Assembly: GCA_027405735.1 (NCBI GenBank)
Contig: JAPEHQ010000006.1
Location: forward strand, 1,178,001 to 1,242,000
Origin: Mucor racemosus
Lineage: Eukaryota > Mucoromycota > Mucoromycetes > Mucorales > Mucoraceae
Reading direction: 5' to 3'
Length of the DNA stretch: 64,000 nucleotides
Shown: one piece after another, positions 38,110-49,732 of the stretch
How positions within the stretch are numbered: position 1 is the first letter of the stretch
How the letters are laid out: each line of letters opens with the position of its first letter
Notes under the pieces: model-generated
What the model was told of the DNA's origin: nothing
What the model saw: the letters and a program-made list of their open reading frames with translations, nothing else
The model's database searches: none
Made by a program: the position numbers and the translations under genes

Positions 38110-39289
38110 TTTTTATTAAATATATAAAAGCAAAGAAAAAAAAACTATACGTGCTGGATATTTCACCTTGTTTGTGAGCAAACGTTGTTACTGGGTTTTG
38201 ATAACCGCGCCAGTAATATTTAAACAGAAGTTTGTTCAATTACACTACAAATCTATCAAATGTTCATAATTACACTGCGTCAGTTCTTTGTGAAGTAATA
38301 GTAGTATTTACATACTGTTTGATTATCTGAATTTATAAATACAAAGGGAAACTATGAACTTGATGGCTTACTTTATAGGCGAAAATATTTTATAAAGAAA
38401 CACGAAAAAACAGTTGAAAGGAATCTACAACTTGAAATGTTGAGATGTTCAAGAATAATTGCATAGCATGAAGCTATAAGATATTATATTTGAATAATTC
38501 ATTGATAAATATTGTACAATATGAATCATTTTCTAGCTTTTGTAGGGACCACTGTTTATTCAGGATAAGCACCCAATGTTAGAAATGATGGTGTGGCGCT
38601 TCACTTTAGTAGATAGTGTCTTAATACATTTCACGAACTAAATTCATAACTTTGATCTTGATTTTTAATGCCTGAAGATTTGAAATTTGATTATTGTTGC
38701 TAAATTGAGCTATAAAACGAGAAATATCGCAAGAAACAATCAGTCTACTGACGTATAACTATTGATAACCTCCTATTTTATTTTCTGTTTTCTACAGAAA
38801 AATACTTGGCGTTCAGAAAGCTTAAGAATCTGTCTATGATCTTTCATGCCTTCTTATCGGGTTTTCAAGGGATAACAAAACCATTAAGCATATGTAATAA
38901 TAGCGTTGTTGTATATATGCTAAAAAAATGATGTTAGCTGATAGTTTTTGGATACATTTTGCTTTCTAAAAGTACAGGTTCTTGATAGAGATACAGGACA
39001 ATTTGTTCTTGATTGGCTTTCATTTTCAAATTGCTGACTGAAGTCCTGATTTCTATGCAAAACAATGCAGTTTTACTAGTAAGTGACTCCTTGATCTGAA
39101 GATGTCAGTTTGAACGTTTGAGTCATCATTAGGTAAATTTAATTTTTGAAATATTTCAAAGAAGACAGGACTTTCAGTCTAAACATTTTGAGACTATTAC
39201 ATAACAATATATATCAGCGTATTGTCCTAATATTAAACAAAAATTGACCTAAAATCGTATATAAAAATCAAGCATCAAATTGAGATATT
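38110..39289. other. Intergenic, no gene seen
   Basis: A TATA-like TTTTATATATTT lies on the minus strand just upstream of the Yip1-family ATG (about 38118-38130). The rest is AT-rich, without an open frame of note. Confidence 0.5.
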
Positions 39290-40403
39290 TATTTTTTGTA
39301 TTCACAGGATAGACCCAGCTGAAAACTGCTCTGCTTTTTTTTTTTTCAGCGAAAAATATTGATTTTTCATCGAGATAATCAAAATAGTTCATGTCACAGC
39401 CTAAAACCTACAATCATTGGGCTCCAAAATTAATTTGATCAATGAAAAAAATGACCGAAAAATGATTCAAAAAACAAAATCGTTTAATAGCTGATGAGCT
39501 GCAAAATAAGTAAATCTGGCATATTAAATGCTTTTTGTAGAGTTTTAAATTCTGCAACTATCTAAATAAAATTCAAAAAAATGTTTTACGTAAAAGTTTG
39601 CGTAAAATATAACTGAAGTTTTGAAGATTTTTTGAAATTATAAAACACTTTTTATAAGTATATCTCAAATTTAATTAATAGATATAATGTACACCAAAAT
39701 TACCTATCGATCGAGCTATTGTTAAACCTTTCAACTGCATTTTTCGTAGAGAAAGCAAGATTTTTGTCAATTTTTTTTTTCAAATTCAGAATTTGGGATG
39801 AGGGTATACAGGGGAAAAATTGAAGCTAAAAGCAAAAATATCTCTTTGTATACATTTTTGAGGATATCTCCACAAAAACTTAACATGTTGAAAAAAACTA
39901 AACTGGGTTCGAGAGAGCTCAACGAGCTTTATGACATGAATGTAAAAAAAATACTGCTCAATTAAACAGATATTTTGAAATCTACTACAAGAATGCCAAA
40001 AAAAATGAAAAAAATAAAAGTCTTCAGAAACTTTTCATACTAAATTATGTTATAGAATACTTTAAAACAAGTAAGTTTTATTATTAAAAGTTGTTAGTAT
40101 AACTTAATTTTTAGCAGTAAAATACCAAAATACGTATAAAAATATGAAAAATTTGCACTAGAAAGGTTGTATCAACTGCAAAAACAGGATATTTCCGGAT
40201 ACTCATTTTTAGACTAAAGCTGACTATTTCAGATACATTAGCATATGATTTTATTGTATTGTTATTTAGTAATAAAAAAAAGAAGTTGACAAGCATGGAT
40301 ATAAAATTGGATCCAGCTTCTAGTGGGGTTTATGCTTTTATGAGATATAAAATAAATTTAAGAAAAGGTAGAATAATACTATGAGCTTATGTATATTTAG
40401 CAG
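39290..40403 (-). repeat. Dispersed repeat family R, copy B (inverted)
   Basis: Reverse orientation relative to copy A. It aligns from the TGTGAATAC tail (near 39300 inverted) to the start region near 40390. It is the most diverged of the four copies. An LTR-like repeat (40404-41021) abuts its end. Confidence 0.8.
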
Positions 40404-41021
40404 TGTATAATAAGGTAAATACTATTGCAATGGGAGCTCATTTAAATCGTAGCTTTTATAGAAATTTGTCTGTTTACTGTTCAGCTGGTGCTGTAATGCC
40501 ATCAAGCACCATACTTTATCACCTTCTACTGTATCAATAGATCGTACAATCTATTGACTACGACATGCATTGAAATGCAAAGTTTTGATATCGGATATAA
40601 GAAACTCTTAGCGCCTTATACGTTTATCCATCAATTAGCAAGAGCACTTGGACCTCAATTATGACACCATATTATTTCATCCCAGTGGTTAATCAATCAA
40701 ATAACTAGAAAATCAACATCCAAGCACATTTATCAAAGCATTGAAACAAGGCAACGCACAAGCTCTGCAAGAAAGGTTAAATTATCATTGATCCATTTCA
40801 ATACATAGATTACTATATATCAAACAGATCTAATGGTTCAATGGTGCCTTAAATTACATCTCAGGATCTCAATATCAAATCAATATAAACGGCCATATTT
40901 CTATATCTAAATAAACAATATCTTGCTCTTATTATACAGTTGAAGAACTGATTCATTACTCATTCTTTTTTAATTGTATTTTTTTAAGCATTATTTATCA
41001 AACCTGAAAATATACGACAAA
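40404..41021 (+). repeat. LTR-like repeat F, copy 1 (full length, 618 bp)
   Basis: Begins TGTATAATAAGG and ends ATACGACA, so it has the TG...CA ends of LTRs. Other copies: 43942-44467 (inverted), 44471-45006, 45893-46016 (fragment) and 49733-50641 (split by another repeat). No internal retrotransposon genes accompany it. It interrupts repeat G copy 1, whose 5' end is missing. Confidence 0.6.
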
Positions 41022-41445
41022 AAGTTTATTATTTGAATCACAAATTAAATGTCAATCTGGTGTACATACAATTGATATTCTGTACAACCATATCAAAGTG
41101 TATTTAGAGATAGAACCAAGGAGCTTGTTGGTAAACAAGTCCATAAATTTCTTATTCTATTTATTAAGCAAGTTCGTAAATTTTTATATTCATGAAGAAC
41201 CAATAACTTTGCCATTTATCACTGTACATAACAACTTAACACATTTAATTAACCATTCTAGATAATCATTGGTCAGCAGCAATGATCCATTACTTATAGA
41301 TTTCCATTTCCTTTAGATTAGACAATTGATATAAATAGCAAACGATTTTCAATAGCCATGAAGATCTTTATCTTCTTATTTTGAAAAGAATAATAAACAA
41401 CATCTTATATATTATTTAATTCGTGCTTTATTTTATTTTTTCACA
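41022..41445 (+). repeat. Solo-LTR-like repeat G, copy 1 (5'-truncated)
   Basis: Strongly similar to the solo LTR at 48387-48814, in the same orientation. It ends with the same TTTTTTCACA. The first about 30 bases are missing where repeat F joins. Confidence 0.7.
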
Positions 41446-41480
41446 GAAATGATTGTTTATTATTGTTATATATATTTTTA

Positions 41481-41580
41481 TGTAACCTTAAATTAAGGGG
41501 TGGTTTTTATTTGCTTGAATCTTTATTTATATTGATAGTGCAACTACTGATAATACAGATGAGTTGTAGTTGACTCACTA
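41481..41580 (+). repeat. LTR-like repeat J, copy 1 (fragment)
   Basis: Begins TGTAACCTTAAATTAAGGGG and matches the reverse complement of the right end of 50148-50531 for about 90 bp. Confidence 0.55.
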
Positions 41581-41599
41581 CGGCCAACGTGTTGTGTTG

Positions 41600-43941
41600 C
41601 ATAAGATAATTTCGTTGTGCCCAGGTGGGCTGCACACTATCGCCTGAGCTGTTGTGCCCACCACTGATTATGGCTAAAAAGATAACAGCAGGATTCACAT
41701 GGGCACAGCAAAAGAAGCTGCACATGAGCACAACGCTAAGCTTGTATGTGCAGGATTGTGGATTCTGCCCGTGTGCATGACATTAATCCCATAATAATAG
41801 AATTGCCCATAAGCATGTCATTATCTCTTTTTGTGCATAATAATAAAATCTTCCCATGAGCATAATGAGCTGATCGTATGAGCACAAATAGGTTTATACA
41901 TGAGCATCGTGCCGTTTTCAAAATTCCATAGCATTGTTTACTGGAATGGGGTTTTAAATTATATTTGCTTTTATTAATATAGATTATATAAACAATAATA
42001 CAATTCCATGCATTGCTGATCAATGTATATCAATACATGCAAGAGCTAATATATTTGCGATTACCATCATTTGTAAATAAGTTTATAGCTATAATAATGT
42101 TTACAGCAACAATGGTTTTTGCTCGAGCAAAAACTTAAATGATACTTACTGCTTAAATTTATATGCAAACCAAACCTAAGGTTATAAATGCTACTTTATC
42201 ATACATAAAATCTAAACAAATCAACCTTCTTTAAACTTACTACTATTTTAGTTTACGATTGTCGGCTGTAAAAAGATTTACTTTCAAGCATAGCTACGAT
42301 CAAAACCATCATTATTAGGCAAGGCATCAGATTATCCTTTTTTTGTGTTTCTACATCATTCGAAATTTTACCACTTTTCTGGAACATTTCATAGGTTTGT
42401 ATCCAGTTCTAGCGTTTTATTGAGTAGATATAGATACTATTTCCTTCGATTTGATCTGGTAATCAAGAAATACTGTAAGTCCAAGATTACAGTAGGAAAT
42501 AATGATATTTGATGATCTTTGAACGCGGTTAAATGAAAATATCAGTCTCTAATATAGGCTGCTACCTATATAAAAACATCAGTTCCTTATGTTAGCATGC
42601 GTATTCAGATATAAGAAAAGAATACTAGCTTGATAGTCTGATATGCCTTATCAAATAGTGAATATATCCTTGGAATGTAAAAACAAAAAGAGAGAAACAG
42701 CACACGTAGAAAAGAATTTTGAAGGCTTCTTTACATTATTTAGCGCAATTCAAACCCTGCTAAATTGCTCATTTCAGCCGATGTAAAAGCAGCATTACAG
42801 CGCATAATGCATGAACCATAAACTAAACAAAATACAGCAGTAGGCAATATCTGTTATTATAGAAACATACATTTTTTTTACGAGAAAAACCATCTGTCAT
42901 ATCATGCATTCATTACAAAATTGCAAACGCGAGCCCTTAGAGCGACGCCGTAATTGAGCATAGCAATATTGAACGGCTAAGTCTCTTATACTATGGTATA
43001 TCTAAGTTTTAAATAAAAAAGCGTTTCTTTTTTTTAACTTTTCATATATTTAACCACGCACGGTTTGAAAATTCAGACTTTGTAGCGGACATTTTCATGG
43101 CTCATTTTACCCTTACTAACACCCATGATTTTCATCAAAAAACAGAAAAATCAAATTTTGATACCTAAATCAACGATTAAATATACTACATTGTGAGAGA
43201 AAATTGTAGCCATAGCTAATACACATTTTATAAAAGCTTAATATTAAATGTTAAGTAATGAACTTTGTACTTTTGGCCCAAAAACGGATTTTTGACTAAA
43301 GGATTTTCGTGTAATATTTTGCAATAAAAATGTTTGTTATTTTTTATTGAGCAAGTAGAGCGCTAAATTTTGTATATGTGTATATTTTTTGTTTTCATAA
43401 TTGGTAATATAATTAACTTTAGATTTGCAAAATTAGAAAAAAAAAAAAAAAATGTCAAAATTGATGATCTGGACAAAAATAATTTTCTAAATTAATATTC
43501 CGCTGATAAGCTTTGTAAGTCTTAAAAATAAGAAGTTTCATAATACTTGAGAACTTTTTGAAGAATTTACGATGCTGTACCCACTTGATTGAAGCTTATT
43601 ACTGGAAATCTTTACACATGTTAATATTGTGTGGTAGTTTATTTGATAATAATATAGTCTTACCTTATAATTATTGAGCTAGAGGTAATTTACATTGAGT
43701 TTTAGACTTACCTCTCCAATATCATAAACATAAACATGGCCATCACTGAAACCTATTACCGCCTTTTTACTCTCTTTGTCCCAACAAGCCAATTTATTCC
43801 ATGCTTCACCAGAACCAACGTAAGTACTTACAAATGGTTTCTTGGTATTTGCATTCAAATTTCATAAGTTAAATTGACTGGTTCCATCTACAGTAATAAT
43901 ATCAAACGTATCATCAGCCCGCCTTATGATAAATGTCAATT
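41600..43941 (+). repeat. Left arm of a large imperfect inverted duplication
   Basis: Successive blocks match the right arm in reverse order and orientation: 41600-42100 with 48830-49350, 42100-42830 with 47770-48381, 42840-43600 (segment E copy 2) with 46910-47700, and 43650-43941 with 46017-46880. The first block is rich in TGTGCTCAT / GAGCACAA-type words. The last holds a dynein intermediate chain relic on the minus strand. Confidence 0.8.
43711..43920 (-). pseudogene. Dynein intermediate chain relic 2
   Basis: On the minus strand: ITVDGTSQFNL, TGA in place of Trp, NLNANTKKPFVSTYVGSGEA, WNKLACWDKESKKAVIGFSD, GHVYVYDIGE, then a preserved 5' splice site (GAGAG|GTAAGT at 43711). This is the last WD-repeat part of cytoplasmic dynein intermediate chain. 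Only the C-terminal portion is present and it contains the stop shared with relic 1. Confidence 0.8.
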
Positions 43942-44467
43942 GTCGTATATTTTAAGGATTGATAAATAATACTTAAAAAAGAATACAATTAAAAAAATCA
44001 GTAATAAATCAGTTCTCCAACTGTATAATAAAAACAAGATATCGTTTATCTAGATATAAAAGTATGGCCTTTTATATTGATATGACATTTGAGATCCTGA
44101 GAGGTAATTTAAGGCACTATTGAACCATTAGACCTGTTTGATAGTAATATATGGATTGAAAAGGATCAATCATAATTTAGCCGTTCTTGCAGAGCTTGTA
44201 AGGTGTCTTGTTTCAATGTTGCGCTAAATATGCTTGGATATTGGTTTGATAGCTATTTGATTGATTAACTGCCGGGATGAAATAGTATGGTGTCATAATT
44301 GAGTTCCAAGCGCCCTTGCTAATTGATGGATAAACTTAAAAGACGCTAGGAGTTTCTTATATCCGATATCAAGACTTGCACTTCAATACATGTCGTAGTC
44401 AATAAATTGTAAGATGTATTGATACAGTAGAAGGTGATAATGTATGATACTAGTAGGTGGAATACAA
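43942..44467 (-). repeat. LTR-like repeat F, copy 2 (inverted, truncated)
   Basis: In plus orientation it starts TGTCGTATATTTTAAGG, the reverse complement of the F end, and fades near 44467. It faces F copy 3 almost directly, making a palindrome with arms of roughly 450 bp. Confidence 0.65.
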
Positions 44468-44470
44468 CAG

Positions 44471-45006
44471 TGTATAATAAATAAGGTAAATACTATTATT
44501 GCAATGGGAGTTCATTTAAATCTTAGCTTTTATAGAAATATGCCTGTTAACTGCTCAGCTGGTGTTGTATGCCTCCAAGCGCCATACTTTATCACCTTAT
44601 ATAGTACCAATATATCGTATAATCTATTGACTACGACATGCATTGGAGTGCAAAGTCTTGATATCAGAAGATATAAGAAACTCCTAGCGTCTTTTAAGTT
44701 TATCCATCAATTAGCAAGGGCGCTTGGAACTCAATTATGACACCATACTATTTCATCCCGGCAGTTAATCAATCAAATAGCTATCAAACCAATATCCAAG
44801 CATATTTAGCGCAACATTGAAACAAGGCAACTCATAAGTTCTGCCAGCAAGGTTAAATCATGATTGATCCATTTCCATCCATATATTACTATCAAAAAGA
44901 TCTAATGGTTCAATAGTGCCTTATTTAATTACATCTCAGGATCTCAATGTCAAACCAATATAAAAGGCCATAATTTTTTATCTAAATCAACGATATCTTG
45001 ATATAA
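44471..45006 (+). repeat. LTR-like repeat F, copy 3 (3'-truncated)
   Basis: Starts TGTATAATAAATAAGG and follows F copy 1 to about 45006, missing the last about 100 bp. The 98-codon open frame inside it (44444-44740) is not kept open in the other copies. Confidence 0.65.
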
Positions 45007-45059
45007 CAATAATAAACAACCATTTTCCAAAAGGTCAATATTGTCACACTTGACATCAA

Positions 45060-45690
45060 TTCCTTATGATCAATTCTCTGCATGATTTACGTATTAAAGT
45101 ATCAAATCAATAACAATAATGTACTCAAAACTAAAAGATTACTATTATATATAAATCTATTCAAGTCTGATGGTACAGTATCCAAGTTTTCCAAATCACT
45201 ATAAATACCCTCATACTTTTTCAATTATTTTAAATCTTCAGAAATCTGTTGTAATAAATGTTTAGGATAGACTAGATTAACGAGCATTAGGGATTGCATA
45301 ATGGAAATAGGATTGATGGTATCATTCACTTTTAGAGTTATAAATGTATTATCCAGACTTGGTCGTAGATGATGGGGGAGATATGATGAATGATGCTGTA
45401 AACTTTATTTCAACATTGGGAATAGGTATGAGTGGTTTTGTGTCAATTAATTCCAGGGTTGGTATATTCTTCTTTAAGAATCAGCCAACTAGGAATAGGT
45501 ATGGGAGGACACTTTACATGAGCTGATTCATGATGATGTAGAAGAATCTTTTTTAAGTCTATTGTTCGATCAAGAATATTTTGTATATACTTAACTTTGG
45601 ATCTCTTGCTTTTACTGGCTCCGGTCGACTTGGATATCCATCCAATATCTGCGCTCCTTAAACATATAAATACATGACCCATTATACATT
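45060..45690 (-). pseudogene. Decayed gene of unknown identity
   Basis: On the minus strand a coding-like run (ADIGWISKSTGASKSKRSKV, then ILDRTIDLKKILLHHHESAH and PIPSWLILKEEY, 45450-45660) is followed after frame changes by FITLKVNDTINPISIMQSLM and YEGIYSDLENLDTVPSDLNR (about 45130-45340). Composition and helix-like patterns look like an old protein gene broken by stops and frameshifts. It is single-copy in the window, in the centre of the inverted duplication. No family was recognised. Confidence 0.4.
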
Positions 45691-45892
45691 TGATTAGAGC
45701 TTATTTTATTTTTTCTTTAAGAAATATACGCAATAAATATATTGAATTCTGATTTTAATTCTTGGTCTTTATTTCGTATATTTAAACAATAAAAACTTTA
45801 GCCGATTATAATTGTATTTCTACTGCTTTTATTTTTATTTTTAATTTTTATTTTATTTTAGTAAACAACTTTGTTATTTACTGCAGGCCATG

Positions 45893-46016
45893 CTTCCATA
45901 TCTAAATAAACGATATCTTGTTTTTATTATGCAGTTAAGGACCTGATTCATTACTCATTCTCTTTTAATTGTACTCTTTTTTAAGTATTATTTATCAAAC
46001 CTGAAAATATACGATA
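45893..46016 (+). repeat. LTR-like repeat F, fragment (right end only)
   Basis: Matches the last about 120 bp of F up to AAAATATACGA and then joins the right arm of the inverted duplication. Confidence 0.65.
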
Positions 46017-46025
46017 TTGTCATTT

Positions 46026-46795
46026 ATCGTAAGACGGGTTGATGATACGTTTGATACTACTGTAGAAAGAACCAGTCAATTTGATTTATCTGATTTGAAT
46101 GCAAATACCGAGGAACCTGTTTTATCAATAACAATAAGAATTGAACAAGAGTAAAAGGTGGAGTTTATTCAATATGCAATGTGAGGATATATGTAATAGA
46201 CGGCAATCTCGGGTAATACAATGATGATATGGGTACACCCAGGACTGATGCTACAAAAACGTAATTATAAAAAGCGATGGGAAATACAATTATAACTCTT
46301 CTAAGTTTATTAAAGGTATAAAGTAAAGCAACCATTCATCTACTCGATGGATCGTTGTGGTATTTATATTAAATGTCTAATTCAAATTACTAATGCAGTA
46401 ATTTGATCTTCTTGGTTTTAAAGCTGGTGGGAAAAGGGATCAGCAATTACTAATTCAGGTTATACAATTATCTATAATTGTTGTTTGTGATTTTAAATTA
46501 TAGTTAAGTTTCTATATTTCATGATCTTGGTTCTCACACCAGATTCATGTTATTTATTACTAATTCAATTTGATGTGTGAAAGACTGCCAGTAGTTCACA
46601 TCAACTGAGACTATGAAAATAGACATCGGTAATGCCATATATAAATTCTGATATAACAGAACCATTTGTAAGTACTTAAATAAAATGGTTCTGGTAAAGC
46701 ATTAAATAAATGGTCTTGAGACAAAGAGGGTAAAAGGTGGCAATAGGTTCCAGTGATGGCCATGTTTATGTATATGATTATGATATTGGAGAGGT
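46026..46795 (+). pseudogene. Dynein intermediate chain relic 3, split by extra sequence
   Basis: Two pieces: 46026-46125 (DDTFDTTVERTSQFDLSDLN ... NTEEPVL) and 46672-46795 (ending DGHVYVYDYDIGE then GGTAAGT). About 540 bp of unrelated sequence lies between them. Several stops are present. Unlike relics 1 and 2, the Trp position here reads Ser-Asp rather than TGA. Confidence 0.7.
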
Positions 46796-48386
46796 AAGTC
46801 TAAAACTCAATGTAAATTACCTCTAGCGCATTAATTATCAAGTAAGACTATATTATCATCAAATAAACTACCACACAATATTAACGTGTATAAATATTTA
46901 CAGCAATAGGCTTGAATCAAGTGGGTACAGCATCGTAAATTCTTGAAAAAGTTCTCAAGTATTATAAAATCTCTTATTTCTAAGACTTACAAGGCTTGTA
47001 AACGGAATATTAATTTAGAAAATTACTTTTGTCCAGATCATCAATTTTGACATTTTTTAATTTTTTTTTTGGTTTTGCAAATCTAGAGTTAATTATACTA
47101 CCAATTATAAAAACAAAAAATATACACGTACGCAGAATTTAGCGCTCTATTTGCTTAATAAAAAATAATAAATATTTTTATTGCAAAATATAACATGAAA
47201 ATCCTTTAATCAAAAATCCGTTTTTGGGCCTAAAATGCAAAGTTTCATTACTTAACATTTAATATTAAGCTTTTATAAAATGTGTATTAGTTATGGCTAT
47301 AATTTTCTCTCACAATGTAGTATATTTAAACGTTGATTTTGGCATCAAAATTTGATTTTTCTGTTTTTTAATAAAAATCATGAGTGTTGGTAAGGATAAA
47401 ATAAGTCCCCAAAAATGTCCGCTACAAAAACTGAATTTTCAGATCGTATGTGCTTAAATACAAGAAAAGTTATAAAAAAGCCCTTTTTTATTTAAAATTT
47501 AGATATACTACTGTATATACTATAGTATGAGAGGCTTAGCCGTTCAGCCTTGCTATGCTCAATTATGGCGTCGCTCTACGGGTTCGTTTTTGCAACTTTT
47601 TAATGAATTTATGATATAATAGACGACGGGTTTTCTGGTAGAAAAATGTATGTTGTTTCTATAATAACAGATATTGCCTATTTTATTTAGTTTATGGTTG
47701 ATGCGCTGTAATGCTGCTTTTACATTGGTTAAAACGAGCAATTTAGCAGGGTTTTAATTGTGCTAAATAATATAAAGCCTTGAAAACCCTTTTCTACGTG
47801 TGTTGTTTCTCTCTTTTAGTTTTCATATTCCAAGAATTTATTCGCCGTTTGATAAGGCATATCAGACTATCACGCTGGTATTCCTTTCTTTTATCTGAAT
47901 GCGCATGCTAACACAAGGGACTAATGTTTTTAATATAGGTAGCAGCCTATATTAGAGACTGATATTTTCATTTAACCACATTCTAGGATTGAATCTCATT
48001 ATTTATTACTGTGTTGTTGGACGTATTTGTTAATTACCGGATTAAAACGAAGACAATGATATTTATATCTACTCAATGAAAAGCTAGAACTGGCTACAAA
48101 CCCACGAAATGTTCCAGAAAAGTGATAAAATTTCAAATGATTTAGAAACATAAAAAAAAAGAATAATCTAGTGTATTGCCTAACAAACATAATATTGATC
48201 GTAGCTATGATTGAAAACAAATATTTTTACAGCTGACAATTGTAAACTAAAATAGTAAGTTTAAAGAAGGCCAATTTGTTGAGATTTTATGTGTAATAAG
48301 TGATAAAGTAACATCTATAATTTTAGATTTGGCTTCCATATAAATTTAAGCAGTAGGTGCTATTCAAATTTATGATCGAGCAAAAG

Positions 48387-48814
48387 TGTCATAGAACGGT
48401 AATTGTCATTATAGTAAAAGTTTATTATTTGAATCACAAATTAAATGTCAATCTCGCGTACATACAATTGACATCCTGTACAACCAAATCAAAGTGTATT
48501 CAAAGATAGAACCAAGGAACTTGTTGATAAACAAGTCCATAAATTTTTATATTCATGAAGAACCAATAACTTTGCCATCTACCAATGTACATAACAACTC
48601 AACACATTTCATCAACCTTTCTAGATAATTATTGGTCAGTTACAATGATCCATTACTTTTAGATTTCCATTCCCTTTAGATTAGACAATTGATCAATTGA
48701 TATAAATAGCAAAAAACTTTCATTAGCCATGAAGATCTTCATCTTATCTTATTAAAAGAATAAAACAACATCTTATATATTATTTATTACGTGTTTTATT
48801 TTCGTTTTTTCACA
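48387..48814 (+). mobile_element. Solo LTR G, copy 2 (428 bp) with 5-bp target duplication
   Basis: Starts TGTCATAGAACGG and ends TTTTTTCACA. It is flanked on both sides by AAAAG (48382-48386 and 48815-48819). The opposite arm of the inverted duplication shows the matching site without the insert (GAGCAAAAACCATTG, read on the minus strand near 42110-42130). A TATA-like GATATAAATAG lies inside, as expected of an LTR promoter. Related to 41022-41445. Confidence 0.8.
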
Positions 48815-49370
48815 AAAAGCCATTGTTGCTGTAGATATTATAGCTATAAGCATATCTACAAATGATGATAATCGTAAATATATTGGCTCTTGCATATATT
48901 ATTACTCTACATCAACAATGTATTGAGTTGTATTATTATTGTCTATAATCTATATTAATAAAAGCAAATGTAATTTAAAAACCCATTCCAGTAAAAAATG
49001 CAATGGAATTTTGAGAATGGCACGATGCTCATGTACCAAAAACCAATTTGTGCCCATACGATTAGCTCATTATGCTCATGGTCAGATTTTATTATTATGC
49101 TGCACAAATAGGGATAATTGTATGCTTATGTACAATTCTACTATTATACACACATGGGATTAATGTCATGCACATGGAGAGAATCTATAATTCTGCACAT
49201 ACAGGCTTAGCGTTGGTGTGCTTGTGTGCAGTTTCTTTTGTTGTGCTCATGTCTATTTTGTTATCTTTTTAGCCATATTTAGTGGGCACAACAGTTCAGA
49301 CTATAGTGATGCAGCCCACCTAGGCACAACAAAATCATCTTGTGCAGCACAGATCGGCCGTAGTGCTTTT

Positions 49371-49732
49371 ATATATAAATCCTTTAAATTTGTGATTTTA
49401 TGGACTTTTTTTGAATCTGGTTGTATCATCTTATACTTTTCCAGTTAAATCCGTTATTAGGCCAATAATGGTGTAGGCTGTATTTATGCTTTACTTAAAA
49501 TAAGCCTTTGAATAATTAATATCAATACAGCCGACCCTTAATTTCTGTATGAAATTTCGATACCTGCATCTTATAGCTGTTTGGAATATTTAAACAACCG
49601 CGTCCGGGCTATCCGGTAATTTTTTCTAGAGATTTAAAGCTTGGAAATATCATTAGATGGCCACTTCCGGAGGTTGTTCGGCTTTTTCTGGAAGAGTGAC
49701 CATCGGCAAAAACATGACTCATAAACTATGTT
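49371..49732. other. Unassigned spacer in the repeat district
   Basis: Includes a less AT-rich patch near 49595-49690 (CCGCGTCCGGGCTATCCGG, CCACTTCCGGAGG) that stands out from its surroundings. No feature was recognised. Confidence 0.4.

Larger units (their letters stand above)
46017..49370 (-). repeat. Right arm of the large inverted duplication
   Basis: Reverse-oriented counterpart of 41600-43941. It is longer because of about 540 bp of extra DNA inside the dynein relic (46130-46670) and a solo LTR at 48387-48814. Segment E copy 3 lies at 46910-47700. Confidence 0.8.

Noticed and set aside
38110..38130. Upstream extra exon of the Yip1-family gene
   Set aside because: The ATG at 38109 already gives a normal N-terminus and is preceded directly by a TATA-like stretch.
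44444..44740. 98-aa open frame in repeat F copy 3
   Set aside because: Other F copies break this frame, so it is not kept as a gene; treated as part of the repeat.
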